Below the pieces are notes generated by a model. The model worked only from the letters and a program-made list of their open reading frames with translations, had not been told where the DNA came from and did no database searches. From NCBI GenBank assembly GCA_001970955.1, contig MPUH01000194.1:1-64000 (forward strand): 64,000 nt of DNA. Reading direction: 5' to 3'. The translations under genes and the position numbers were made by a program. Source of the DNA: Stentor coeruleus. Its lineage: Eukaryota; Ciliophora; Heterotrichea; Heterotrichida; Stentoridae. Shown here one piece after another: positions 43,854-54,290 of the stretch (within the stretch, counting starts at the first letter, position 1; every line of letters begins with the position of its first letter).

Positions 43854-45932
43854 ATGACGTATATAAAAATGACGTCGAACATGAGAAGATTGGATGTGAT
43901 TAGAAATCATTTATCATCCAAGTTCCCTACAATGCCTTTCGATGATACTTTAGAAAAGTATAGGCAAAGAACTCCTAGTTTCAATAAGGATAGTTTGTTT
44001 GCTATCTACATGGGAAGTCACCACAAGCTTATAAGAATGCTCAGAGAATCATCTAAAAATAGTCCTCTGATTAACCATACCGCTTATACATTTGGGTCAA
44101 GGGAAGATAAACATCAACAAATTTATAGAATAGTTGGTGAGATATACACTAAAGCACCTTTAACTTATGAACAAGATTTACAAGACCCTACAAAAAAATT
44201 GAGCATATTACAAGCATTATGTGAATTTGATATTGCTTCTGGAACTCGCTGTATTGTTCATATGAGTTTATATATCGATACTATACAAAATCTAGGAACT
44301 GCAAAGCATAGAACTCGTATTGATAGAGCTTATAAGCTTTTAGACTATGGATCATTTGCTATGACTGAACTTGGTCATGGTTCAAATGTTGCAGGACTTG
44401 AAGTTATAGCTAATTATGATAAAAAAACAAGAGAATTTATTATAAACTCACCTACAAAAACTTCAGCTAAATGGTGGATTGGAGCAGTGGGGAAGACTGC
44501 GAATATGTCAGTGGTTTGGGCACAGTTGATAATTGATGGGGATAATAAAGGTGTTCATGTTTTTCTTATTCAAATAAGAGATTTTGATACTCATGAAGCT
44601 TGTAAAGGAGTGATATTAGGTGATTGTGGAGAAAAAAATGAGTTAAATGGTATCGATAATGGGTTTATTATTTTCAATAATTATAGAGTTCCTTATGATT
44701 GCTTATTAGACAAATACTCTATGATTAATGAAGAAGGGAAGTATAAAAGCCCAATAAAAAACAAACAGAAACGCTTAGGGATAATGTTAGCAGGTCTATT
44801 AAGAGGTCGTTTTGCTGTATCTTCCGCATCAGAAATCAGCCTTAGAAATGCTCTGACTATTGCTTTGAGGTTTGGAGCTATAAGAAAACAATTCGGTGAA
44901 CCAGAAAAAAGTATTCTTGACTACCAAACTCATAGAACAAGACTTATCCCTCATTTCTGTAGAATGTTCGCAATAAGATCCGGCTTGCATTATCTTTTAA
45001 GTTACCTTCGTACAAATTCTATTTTATTTTATAAAGATCCAGAATGTGAAGAACTCAATGAACTTCATGCAATTTTAAGTGTATTTAAAAGCCTTGCTAG
45101 TACATACGCTTTTAATGGTATTCAAGAATGTAGAGAAAGTACAGGTGGACATGGATACTCTGCTCATTCTGGTTTAGCACGTCTTCGTGGAACAGCTGAT
45201 GTTTTAATGACTTGGGAAGGTGACAATACAGTTCTTGTACAACAAACAAGTAAGTATATATTAAAACAAATCCAAAGATTACTAAAAGGTGCGAAAAATA
45301 CTTCAACCACACTTCAATTTGTTAGACTAGACTATGAAATCTCACTTTGGCCTATAAATTCTTTACAAGATTTGACTACAGAAAATATTATTAAGGTTTA
45401 TCAGGGGTATATCAATTGTATTGCCAAGCAAACAATGCAAAAACTTCAAGAAAATATTCAGAAATACGATAATACTACTGATGTATGGAATAATTCACAA
45501 TCGTCTTATGCGCAAACTCTTGCTTCAGTTTATGGAGAGTTTTTATACTATCAAGAAATGGTTATTATGTGTAAGAGTATAGCAAATAATGATCGTTCTT
45601 TAGCTAGTATAATCATGAAAATTCCTGAACTTTATGTGATTGACTGCTGGGAAAGAAGGCAAAGGGTTTATGTTGATTTAGGATGTAAGGCTGAAAATTG
45701 TGCATTTCTAAGGGATAGACATATTGAATTATGTAATGAAATAGGAAACTGGGTATTACCAATAATAGAAACACTAGCTTCCTGTGATAATTTCATCGGC
45801 TCAGTATATGGATATACTGATGGTCAAGCTTATAACAGACTGATTGAAGCAGTTGAAAAAGAACAGGGTGTTTATGAAAAACCTACATGGTTATCTGACA
45901 TTAGAAATGTTCGCAAAGCTGCTAGTAGTTAA
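43854..45932 (+). CDS. ACOX: Peroxisomal acyl-CoA oxidase (692 aa)
   Basis: Full-length ACOX, catalysing the first step of peroxisomal beta-oxidation (acyl-CoA to trans-2-enoyl-CoA, with hydrogen peroxide). Seen in order: the FAD/substrate block MTELGHGSNVAGLE (near residue 165), KWWIGAVGKTANMSVVWAQL, the FAD-binding turn AIRKQFG (near 345), and GGHGYSAHSG. WEGDNTVLVQQTSKY follows, whose Glu is the catalytic base in known ACOX enzymes. The C-terminal oxidase domain follows. It lacks a C-terminal SKL-type signal (ends RKAASS). Near the N-terminus RLDVIRNHL (12-20) fits the PTS2 consensus (R/K)(L/V/I)x5(H/Q)(L/A). It ends at TAA, 36 bp from a convergent gene. Confidence 0.95.
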   Translation: MTYIKMTSNMRRLDVIRNHLSSKFPTMPFDDTLEKYRQRTPSFNKDSLFAIYMGSHHKLIRMLRESSKNSPLINHTAYTFGSREDKHQQIYRIVGEIYTKAPLTYEQDLQDPTKKLSILQALCEFDIASGTRCIVHMSLYIDTIQNLGTAKHRTRIDRAYKLLDYGSFAMTELGHGSNVAGLEVIANYDKKTREFIINSPTKTSAKWWIGAVGKTANMSVVWAQLIIDGDNKGVHVFLIQIRDFDTHEACKGVILGDCGEKNELNGIDNGFIIFNNYRVPYDCLLDKYSMINEEGKYKSPIKNKQKRLGIMLAGLLRGRFAVSSASEISLRNALTIALRFGAIRKQFGEPEKSILDYQTHRTRLIPHFCRMFAIRSGLHYLLSYLRTNSILFYKDPECEELNELHAILSVFKSLASTYAFNGIQECRESTGGHGYSAHSGLARLRGTADVLMTWEGDNTVLVQQTSKYILKQIQRLLKGAKNTSTTLQFVRLDYEISLWPINSLQDLTTENIIKVYQGYINCIAKQTMQKLQENIQKYDNTTDVWNNSQSSYAQTLASVYGEFLYYQEMVIMCKSIANNDRSLASIIMKIPELYVIDCWERRQRVYVDLGCKAENCAFLRDRHIELCNEIGNWVLPIIETLASCDNFIGSVYGYTDGQAYNRLIEAVEKEQGVYEKPTWLSDIRNVRKAASS

Positions 45933-45968
45933 TCAAATATATAGGCTACGGAATAATAAAGGAAATTA

Positions 45969-47177
45969 TTAAAACCCTCCTTCGATTTCTTCATTTATTT
46001 CTTCAATATCTTTTTCTATAACAACTGGCTTGGCTGAAGAATCTTCCTCAGGAGTTATTTCTTCTTTGATAATTTTCTCAACCTTTACTTTCACTTCTAT
46101 ATTTATGTTTTCTTCTATTGTTTCTTTAGGTTTTTCTAATGATGATACATTAAGGTTTTCAATTAGAGGATTTTTTTCAATTGTGTTTATCTCAACACTT
46201 ATACTAGATTCTACATTATCAGTTTCCTTTTTAGGCTGACCTTCTATTTTAGACTCTTCCTGAGGCTTAGGATCATTTTTTTCAGATGTTTTTAATATCC
46301 TATGTTTTGACTGTGGATTTTTAGGTTGACCAGCAGGTTTTTCAGGTACGAGAACTGGTTTTTCAAAGCTATTCAATACTTTTAAAGGAGAGCTTTCTGA
46401 TTTTCCAATGCTATAAGCTTTTTCATCTATTATATTTGAACTTACCTCCGAATGATCCGTGGCTTTTGCATGGTTCATCCTAACTTCTCCATTAACAACA
46501 AAGTTTTGTTTTTTTTCTTGATTTTTTTCACTATACACCTCAGGATTATTCTCTGACATAACTTCTTTTTCACTAACTTTAGGACTTAAAGATGTTTCAG
46601 AGTCTTTTACTTGTATATCTTCAAGTTTTGAAGGGTCTTCAGATCTATGTTTATGAATATTTTCTAATGAATAGCTTTCAAGAGGCGGAATATGCCCATA
46701 TCTACCTTCAACTGAGGCAAGTTTTACTAATCTTTTATGCAAACTAGCTTTAGAGATAGTTTTTTTATATCCTTGTTGTATTTTGAACTCATTTTCATGC
46801 CGTTTAGCACTTAGGTAGGATGGTTTTTCTATAAATCTTTTCACATAATCATAGTTTTCAGTCATGATTTTCTCAGCTTCTTTTTTTCTCTGTGAGAAAT
46901 TTAACGACTTAGGCCCATAATTTTCTGATTGATTGGTTTTTCTCTCTTTGATCTGACTGAGTTTCATGAATAAAATGAAGTTTTCCCTATCGATTTCCTT
47001 TTGTTTGTCTACTTCTTGAGACAGTTTTCTAAGGTTTACTGAAATATGCTTGTAGATTGGTGAACGTATTGTGCTTTTAGAGCGCTTCTTGATGTCATCA
47101 AGGTGCTTTTTGTGAATTTTAATTGAGTGTTCATGATACCACCGATTTTCAAGACTTTCTCCGAACTGTTGAATCAT
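45969..47177 (-). CDS. CFAP97/Hemingway-like protein with acidic tail (402 aa)
   Basis: The first 75 residues resemble the KIAA1430/CFAP97 domain: ENRWYHEHSIKIHKKHLDDI, then SPIYKHISVNLRKLSQEVDK and IDRENFILFMKLSQIKERK. The spaced Arg-Glu-Asn-x-x-L-x-x-K-x-x-x-I end is typical. Hemingway and CFAP97 proteins act in building motile cilia. The remaining 250 residues are low-complexity and Glu/Lys/Ser-rich with many predicted phosphorylation sites and no motif. It ends at TAA. Assignment rests on one domain. Confidence 0.6.
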   Translation of the reverse strand: MIQQFGESLENRWYHEHSIKIHKKHLDDIKKRSKSTIRSPIYKHISVNLRKLSQEVDKQKEIDRENFILFMKLSQIKERKTNQSENYGPKSLNFSQRKKEAEKIMTENYDYVKRFIEKPSYLSAKRHENEFKIQQGYKKTISKASLHKRLVKLASVEGRYGHIPPLESYSLENIHKHRSEDPSKLEDIQVKDSETSLSPKVSEKEVMSENNPEVYSEKNQEKKQNFVVNGEVRMNHAKATDHSEVSSNIIDEKAYSIGKSESSPLKVLNSFEKPVLVPEKPAGQPKNPQSKHRILKTSEKNDPKPQEESKIEGQPKKETDNVESSISVEINTIEKNPLIENLNVSSLEKPKETIEENINIEVKVKVEKIIKEEITPEEDSSAKPVVIEKDIEEINEEIEGGF

Positions 47178-47400
47178 GCAAGAAAAAGTTTATTAGTATT
47201 CATTAAGGATTTATGCTATAAAATAGTTTTTTAGATTAAAAAATGAAGCAGATATCCTATATGTCTTACTTTTAACAGTTGAACTTATTTCTGATATTCA
47301 GATTTATACAAATACATTTTCTTTTTATATAATTTTTAGAAAATACTTTCACCTTTAAAATCATTCTTTCACAAAATAAAGCTAAATATCCTAAATTATA

Positions 47401-48381
47401 CTAAGGGAAGATATGACGTTCAAGATTTCTTCTGAAAATTTCTTCAATAGTTTCTTTACCACTCTTTTCAGACTTAAGCACATTAATAGTATCATTAATA
47501 CCCATTTGTATTTCAGTCTGAATCACCGGCTGAGTGAAATTCAATGGAATAGGTCCTCCTGGGAATTTCCCTGATGGATGAATAATATGCCTATAATGAG
47601 CTTTAGGATAAGCAGTCATAGCATTATAAGTAAACCAAATAGAACTATCATAAGATCTTATATGATATATTCTCATAAAAACATCAGGTGTTTTAAAACT
47701 AGTCTCATTTCCTAACATGGCATAAGGATCATCATAGATAATATCTACAATAATATTAGATTCATCTGTTAATTGTAAACATCTTTCTATAGCTGAAGAT
47801 ACATCAAGGTTCATAATACATGCTCCATCTGCCCATGCATGACCTTCAAATATATGAGGAGGGAATACAAAAGGTACGGCAGATGAACACATAACAGCAT
47901 CAATTGCAGCTTGACCTATAGATTCATTAAAAGTCGCAAATGTACCTAAGTCAAGGTTTGTTGAACCCATTGTAAAATTTCTTTGGACTCCGTTAATAAA
48001 ACTTTTTGTTACAAGTTTTTGGAGTGGTTCTGTATTGTAAACTCCTCTTTGGAAAAGAAGTCCATCTATAAGACCTAATTTCCATTCAACATAGATGTCT
48101 GAATTGTTTTGAACACTTCCCCAGAGGTTAATTAGAAATTCACTCATTTGGATCTCTTGACCTACAGGAAACTGGATTAAAGCTGCTGTGTTTATAGATC
48201 CTACTGAAATCCCACTTATGGCATTCCATTTTACATCTTCTGGATTGCTTAAGTTAGCCAGAGCCCAAATTGCCCCTGCTTCATAAGCACCTTTGCTACC
48301 TCCACCTTCTAGTGATAATGTTCTGCATACTTGGGCCGCTGACAGATGCAGAAGGCCTACGAGCATGAAAACCCTTAACAT
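47401..48381 (-). CDS. Secreted patatin-like phospholipase, copy 2 (326 aa)
   Basis: A paralogue of the gene at 36994 and colinear with it without gaps through the catalytic residues. It has the signal peptide MLRVFMLVGLLHLSAA, the oxyanion loop LEGGGSKGAYEAG, Ser59 in GISVG and Asp185 in WADGA. Copy 1 has Leu where this copy has the more usual Lys after the GGGS, and DGG where this has DGA. Both are expected to be active lipid acyl hydrolases in the secretory route. It ends at TAG. It lies 10 kb from copy 1 on the opposite strand. Confidence 0.92.
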   Translation of the reverse strand: MLRVFMLVGLLHLSAAQVCRTLSLEGGGSKGAYEAGAIWALANLSNPEDVKWNAISGISVGSINTAALIQFPVGQEIQMSEFLINLWGSVQNNSDIYVEWKLGLIDGLLFQRGVYNTEPLQKLVTKSFINGVQRNFTMGSTNLDLGTFATFNESIGQAAIDAVMCSSAVPFVFPPHIFEGHAWADGACIMNLDVSSAIERCLQLTDESNIIVDIIYDDPYAMLGNETSFKTPDVFMRIYHIRSYDSSIWFTYNAMTAYPKAHYRHIIHPSGKFPGGPIPLNFTQPVIQTEIQMGINDTINVLKSEKSGKETIEEIFRRNLERHIFP

Positions 48382-48611
48382 TTTATTATTTCACCAGCAA
48401 AATCAGTCTAAAGTATTATGGTATTTTTAATTGCAAATCATAATGAAATATAATGTAAAGAGAATCTGAATATTATTTAAGACTATATGATAATGTTTTG
48501 TTATGAAATATCAATTTTTTAATCTTAAAATTCTTAACTATCAATTTATTGGAAGATTATTATGTTTTAGGTTAGGAGATTAAAATATTAAACTAAGATT
48601 TAATTGAGATT

Positions 48612-50564
48612 TTAATAAATCCTCATAGTATTTTCGTTTGGTAAGACTCTGAGCTTTATAATACCAAAAGTAAAATCTTGTCCAATTAGAGTTATTACTG
48701 CATATTTCTTCGTAGATGTAAATGCAAAACTTTTTTGATTGCATCTATTAATATCTTTACTATTGAAATTTATCATGTTAATTTCGCCGCTATCGAAATA
48801 CATAAAATATTTGCACCCTAATTGTGAAATCATATATATATTCAATTCATTAACTCCATAAATAGTACATACTTCCTTTTTAGTATTAATATCTCTTAAA
48901 ATCAATGTTCTATAGTCTAAAATACAACAATATTGTCCATCATTACTAAGAGAAATTTTATGATTTCCTAAATGGTTTTCTAATACAGCTTTTATTGTTT
49001 TAGACTCAATATCCCAAATAATTATTTTCAAATCAGTAGTTGAAACTAAACAGAATTTCTTATTTAAACTTATATCTAAACAAGTAATCTCTGAGGACCC
49101 TGATTTAAATAATCCTAAATATTTTTGAGCCCTTAAATCCCATATTGTAAAGTAATAAATAGGACCTGGCAACGAAAAAAACACAGATATCAAAATACAT
49201 TCTCTTGTTATACTAGAATAAGCATGGAGTAATAAACTTGAAAATAATGGTGTGCATACACAAGATTTAGTCTGTATATCGATCTCATAAAAAAATTCAT
49301 TTTGATAATTATAAATTAAAGAATTGCTATCTGAGTTTAAACAAAGATTTGAAGCATGCTCATATTGAATTGTCTTAATTTTTTTCTCTCTTTTCCAAGT
49401 AATATAATCATATAAAGTTGCAGTTTTAAGCAATGAATCTGTAATGATAATTTTATGAGAAGTTTTTGTAATGATAAAACTTACTGATCCTTGTGAAAAG
49501 TTATGCATTTTTGTTTTAGGTATGCAAAAACTTGATTTTTCATAATTCGATTTTGGATTCGATGCAAATTTAGACAAGAAAGTCTCACATTGAGTTTCAA
49601 AGTCTGTCAAATTATTCTGTTTTTGTTGAATGCATTGATTTTTAATATTAGCAATTTTTTCCAATGCTTCATCAGTTTTTGTAAAAACTTTAACTCTAAG
49701 TTCTTTGAATGTCCCATGATCTTTTTCAGTTGATTCTTCAATAGCTTTTTTTATATCCCATACTTTTATAGTGCAATCTTTAGACAAAGATATTAAAATA
49801 TCATTATTATCGTCGAAAGCAAGTTTGATAATATTTAGTCCATGCCCTTCAAGAATACAGACAAGGCATAGCTTTTTAACATTCCATATTCTAATTATTG
49901 GATCAAAATCTTTTTCAAAATGATCTCCACCTGATACTAAAAAGTTATCTTTTATAAAAATTAAACGAGAAGCCGCGCTTTTATGACTAAGCAAATCACA
50001 TTTATGCTTCACTTTATGAAAATTCCACAAAGCAATTTTTCCATTGATAAACCCATAAGCTAAAAACTTACAAGTATTTTGTATGGCAAGGGATCTTAAC
50101 CCATTACCTTTTAAAGAAATCAGTGAAAAGCATTCATTTGTAACTTGACTCCATGCAAGAGCTTCTTTTTTTGTTATAAAAAACACCCATTGATTATCTG
50201 CACTGATCTCTAAACCCACAATTTGATCTAAGCATTTAAAAACTCTTATAATATTTTTGTCTTTATATGAATGAACTCTTATCCAATAATTCGATACTCC
50301 AACTATTAATTTATTATCTTGTGAAAGTTTTAAAAGTTGTATTGAATTATCACAATATCCATAGTCTAGATTGAATTGGCTTAAAAGACCTTCTCGAAGA
50401 TTTTCTATATTTTCTTCCATTAAAAATGCATAGGAAACTTTTGCGGCGAAGGTTTCTTGAAGATTAGTTCTTGGGAATGACTGATATGTGACTAAACAAG
50501 GCAAATTTAACTCGGAATTTGCTATTGAGTTTAATGCCCTTAGGCGAGATTTTTTTCCCCCCAT
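48612..50564 (-). CDS. WD40 double-propeller protein, family copy A (650 aa)
   Basis: First member of a five-gene local family. The N-terminus MGGKKSRLRAL has Gly2 and Ser6, a good N-myristoylation signal. Recognisable blades include LAYGFINGKIALWNFHK, DPIIRIWNVKKLCLVCILEG, LISLSKDCTIKVWDIKKAIE, and in the second half YYFTIWDLRAQKYLG, LVSTTDLKIIIWDIESKTIK and YCCILDYRTLILRDI. A charged linker of about 100 residues separates the two groups. The layout suggests two propellers of about seven blades each. The domain has no catalytic role and usually serves as a protein-binding platform. It ends at TAA. Confidence 0.85.
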   Translation of the reverse strand: MGGKKSRLRALNSIANSELNLPCLVTYQSFPRTNLQETFAAKVSYAFLMEENIENLREGLLSQFNLDYGYCDNSIQLLKLSQDNKLIVGVSNYWIRVHSYKDKNIIRVFKCLDQIVGLEISADNQWVFFITKKEALAWSQVTNECFSLISLKGNGLRSLAIQNTCKFLAYGFINGKIALWNFHKVKHKCDLLSHKSAASRLIFIKDNFLVSGGDHFEKDFDPIIRIWNVKKLCLVCILEGHGLNIIKLAFDDNNDILISLSKDCTIKVWDIKKAIEESTEKDHGTFKELRVKVFTKTDEALEKIANIKNQCIQQKQNNLTDFETQCETFLSKFASNPKSNYEKSSFCIPKTKMHNFSQGSVSFIITKTSHKIIITDSLLKTATLYDYITWKREKKIKTIQYEHASNLCLNSDSNSLIYNYQNEFFYEIDIQTKSCVCTPLFSSLLLHAYSSITRECILISVFFSLPGPIYYFTIWDLRAQKYLGLFKSGSSEITCLDISLNKKFCLVSTTDLKIIIWDIESKTIKAVLENHLGNHKISLSNDGQYCCILDYRTLILRDINTKKEVCTIYGVNELNIYMISQLGCKYFMYFDSGEINMINFNSKDINRCNQKSFAFTSTKKYAVITLIGQDFTFGIIKLRVLPNENTMRIY

Positions 50565-51067
50565 TTTATATTGAAATAGTTAGAGATCCTGGATAATCTG
50601 ATAAGAATAAGAAGCTCAATAATGATTTTTTAATAAAAATCATGTTTTTAAAAGTATTTTTAATTTTATTTGATTCAACAATACTTTGATCAAACTAGTT
50701 TTTGCTTTATCTAATATATCTTAATATATTAATCTGTTTTATCAGAATATATTTTCCTCATTTTATATTTTTATAATCTTATCCTCAAGCTTCTTTGCAT
50801 ATAAAAATACCCAATATTTAGATTTACCTGTTCCAGTCTAGTACAATCACTTCTGCCTTAATTACTTATCATTCTACCTTTCCTAAGATTTATCAAAAAT
50901 ATAGTTCCAAAATATAATTTATATAATAAAATGGAATCGAATCTTTTGTACAATGAATCTGAAAGACTAGAAACTCAGATTCAANTAAGTTAAACTATAT
51001 TTTCCTAATAATACACAATAAAAATTATTCCATAACTTGATTTGTTAGATATTCTAAATATAATAAA
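50565..51067. other. Divergent intergenic region with assembly join
   Basis: It separates WD40 copies A and B, which point away from each other. It includes the duplicated 64 bp and N at 50985, and about 70 bases (50986-51057) whose order is uncertain. Confidence 0.6.
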
Positions 51068-51121
51068 ATGGAATCGAATCTTTTGTACAATGAATCTGAA
51101 AGACTAGAAACTCAGATTCAA
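50921..51121. other. Assembly join: N at 50985 between 64-bp duplicates
   Basis: Bases 50921-50984 equal 51058-51121 and include the start codon and first codons of WD40 copy B. The sequences upstream of the two copies differ, so one contig end is wrong, allelic or from another family copy. Confidence 0.85.
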
Positions 51122-53005
51122 TGCCTTTTAGAAACCCCTACATTTATAAATAATATTGAATCTAATAACGAATACTTGGATTCCAGTAATAAAGATCGTG
51201 TTTCTTCATTTAAATGCCAGTTACGCAAAAATCCTCTAATTGATTCAGATATTTTAAGAATGTTTTACGGGCTACACTATTCTTATACCAATAAACTCAT
51301 ACAAAAAATAAGTATTTCAGACGACCTGAAGGTCTTGACTACTTTATCAGATTTCTGTTATTTGGACAACTACTTGATTCAAGATAAAAAAATTGTAAAT
51401 TCTTTGGCTGAAAAAAATGAAATAATAGACTTTGTAGCTTTAAAAAATAATCAAGTTATAGTTTATTTTACTGAATTTGGTTTATATTCATGGAATTATG
51501 CAGTAAATAATGTTAATACTTTGTTAGAAATGAACAGGGTTCAGATTAGGGCTATGGATGTAAGCTTGGATTCTCGCTACATTGCAGGTGGATGTTGTTC
51601 AGGAAATATATATATTGTTGATAGTATAAAGGCTAAACTAAAAGTGGTTTTCCATAGTCACAAGAGCAAAATTTATGCTCTGTCATTTACCCAAGATGGA
51701 AAATACCTAATTTCTGGTGGGGGAAGCTTTGATAATTTACCTGATTATAATATAAGAATCTGGAATATCTTAAGAAAATCATTAATGAGCATCCTTGCAG
51801 GTCATGCTTTAACAGTTTACAAAATTAGAATCCATGAATCAGGGGATTTCTTTCTATCATTAAGTCGTGATAACACAATAAGACTATGGAACTTAAAAAA
51901 TATTATTAAAGAAAGTGTCTTAACAGAAACTCAAGGCCTTGTTATTGATAGAAAACATAGAGAATACAACTTTTCTTCAAAAATGATAGAAAAACAAGAG
52001 AAGGTAAAATTTAAAAATACTTATCTAGGTGCTTTAAATATACTTTCTGATAAAGATCACAATAAACTTGACCCAAAATATATAGCTGAAATTCTTAAAA
52101 CAATAAAAGAAAAAAACGAAATAGAAAGAGGAGATATAGAAAGCGATTATTATTTTGAAGCTAAAGGAAGATTAGCACCTGATATATTTTTTAGTAAGAG
52201 TTTTATCTATCTTTTTAATCCTAGAGACCTTTTATTTGAGAAATTTAGTATCAATAAATTTAAAAAACAAAAACTTCAGTGTATGAAAATAAACCCACTA
52301 ACTAATATTTGTTTTGTAGCTGATAAAAACTTTGCTTATGTTGACAAAAATCAGAATTTGAAAATAATAAGCATAGGCACTAAGAAAATTATCAAAGATC
52401 CTTTGCCTGGAAAGTCACTTACCTTAATTGAAATTAGTTTGCAAAAAAAGTGTTTCGTTATTAGTATTTTTAATGATGCTGACACATTATGTTATACAGT
52501 TTCTATATGGGATATAGAAAAAATGCAATTCATTTGGCATTTAAATGTTGGTGTAATTTTACCTTTTCAAGTAATAATATCAAAAGACAAGAACTTCTTA
52601 GCTATATCTTTGTATTATTCATCAATAAACATATATAATATAAATACAAAAACCCTCATAAAAAAAATTACTCCATTATACTTGGAAAATTATCTAATAG
52701 GATTTACTGATGATAGCAAAAATTTTATTGTATACAATGAAAGTAATCCAGAGAGTTATTTTAGTGTTTGGGGTACAGAAAATTTTGCATTTCGATTTAG
52801 TCAAAGATCCCATAATCGTGTTTGTAAAGCTTTGATAAATGCTGAGCCAAAAGTTTATTATTTCGAAAAAGTTGATAAAAAACTAAAAATTCAATTTGGA
52901 AAAAAAGTGAATATAACAAAAAGTAAAAAATATGGGGTAGTAGCAATAGGAAAGTTTTATAATGTGTTTAGGCTAAGAGATAAATTCATTATTTCTATTA
53001 AATAA
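51068..53005 (+). CDS. WD40 double-propeller protein, family copy B (645 aa)
   Basis: Blades seen: YSWNYAVNNVNTLLE, YIAGGCCSGNIYIVDSIKAK, HSHKSKIYALSFTQDGKYLI, DYNIRIWNILRKSLMSILAG and FLSLSRDNTIRLWNLKNII. After a charged linker a weaker second set follows, including YTVSIWDIEKMQFIWHLN and NIYNINTKTLIKKI. It lacks the Gly2 signal of copies A and D (it begins MESNLLYN). It is the same length as copy C (645 aa after correction) and most like it, so the two are recent duplicates. It ends at TAA. Confidence 0.87.
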   Translation: MESNLLYNESERLETQIQCLLETPTFINNIESNNEYLDSSNKDRVSSFKCQLRKNPLIDSDILRMFYGLHYSYTNKLIQKISISDDLKVLTTLSDFCYLDNYLIQDKKIVNSLAEKNEIIDFVALKNNQVIVYFTEFGLYSWNYAVNNVNTLLEMNRVQIRAMDVSLDSRYIAGGCCSGNIYIVDSIKAKLKVVFHSHKSKIYALSFTQDGKYLISGGGSFDNLPDYNIRIWNILRKSLMSILAGHALTVYKIRIHESGDFFLSLSRDNTIRLWNLKNIIKESVLTETQGLVIDRKHREYNFSSKMIEKQEKVKFKNTYLGALNILSDKDHNKLDPKYIAEILKTIKEKNEIERGDIESDYYFEAKGRLAPDIFFSKSFIYLFNPRDLLFEKFSINKFKKQKLQCMKINPLTNICFVADKNFAYVDKNQNLKIISIGTKKIIKDPLPGKSLTLIEISLQKKCFVISIFNDADTLCYTVSIWDIEKMQFIWHLNVGVILPFQVIISKDKNFLAISLYYSSINIYNINTKTLIKKITPLYLENYLIGFTDDSKNFIVYNESNPESYFSVWGTENFAFRFSQRSHNRVCKALINAEPKVYYFEKVDKKLKIQFGKKVNITKSKKYGVVAIGKFYNVFRLRDKFIISIK

Positions 53006-53499
53006 AGGAATACTCGCTTTAATAGTATAGGTAGATTTAAAATTCAAATTAAGATTTTTAGTTTGTGAATGTATGATAATTGAATTATGTATTTTAAGAT
53101 ACTTGAAATATATTATCCAGAATACAGAAATAGTATCTATTTCCTACAAAGTTCAAATGCAAGTTCTAAATATTTATATTTTAATAATCCTTTACAAAAT
53201 TGAACTTAATATTTCATAAACAAAGGTTTGATATTTTTTCATTTAAAAAAATAAATATTTTATAGTTAAGTTCCTAAGTATTATAGTTGTTTTCATGGAT
53301 TCTTTATAATTATAATTGGTATTTTTTATTAAAAAAGTATTGATACAAGTTTGAAATAGTTCCATCTATTCGGATATAAACCATATATTTTATAAATATT
53401 TATATCTGATTTAATTTTTGATAGATAAAACTTGTTTTTTTTTAATAGTTAATTACTTTCAGATATTTATTATTTTTGATATTTTTTTAAGTTTTAAAC
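53006..53499. other. AT-rich spacer
   Basis: Nothing seen before the decayed WD40 copy. Confidence 0.5.
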
Positions 53500-54290
53500 T
53501 ATCATCTGATATTGAATAAGTTTTAGCTCTAAGTTCTTTATCTTCCCTTATATCTATTTTATTAATATTTTCTAAAGCTTTTTATACATCTTCTATTCTT
53601 ACTGTAAAATCATTTGATAAAATACACTAATTTATCTTCATCAATAACAGTAAGTTGTATTATAATTAGTTCATATCCTTTAAGTATTAAAAATTAATAG
53701 GTTTTTAGTATTCCATATTCGAATAAGTGAATTAAAAATGGTCTCAAAATTATTCCTAGACACTAAAAAGATATTTGTAAAAAAAAGTTATAAATTAAAT
53801 AGAGATCTTATTGATTAAATCACATAGACCAATTTTCTATTATTCGATTCAAATGCTAAAAGTTTATATTGCTCTTGGATAGTAAAGCATCTTAGTCTCC
53901 GATATCTTTAAAAATCTTTAGTTAAAAATAAATATTCTTTTGCAAATTTTTTATTTTTTTTTATAAAAAACTCATGGATTATCTGAACTAATTTCTAAAC
54001 TTTTTATTTAAACTCTAATTTTTAAAGTCCTTATAGTGCTTTTTGTTTTTGTAGGAATTAATATAAATTCAATAATTTGGCAATGAAATTATCAATATGA
54101 TATCTTGTGAAAATTTTAAAGATTTTTAAGTTTCAAATATATCAGTTATCTAGATTAAGTTGACTAAAAATATTTTCTTCATGAACTTGCTGATTCATTT
54201 TCCAGTTAGAAAAAAAAAAACTTTTCCATATAATGTTTCTTAAAAGATATTTTTTTGGGTAAGATTGATAAGAAACTATAAATTGTAGAG
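53500..54290 (-). pseudogene. Decayed WD40 family copy (A-like)
   Basis: Minus-strand translation matches copy A in order. STIYSFLSILPKK corresponds to its YQSFPRTNLQ region, EENIFSQLNLDN to EENIENL and SQFNLDYG, then DALLSK and NRIIENWS-like pieces. The blade LIRIWNTKNLLI and the stretch DKELRAKTYSISDD match LRVKVFTKTDE. All frames are interrupted repeatedly, and the C-terminal propeller is missing. This is an old copy in the same orientation as A and D. Confidence 0.75.
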
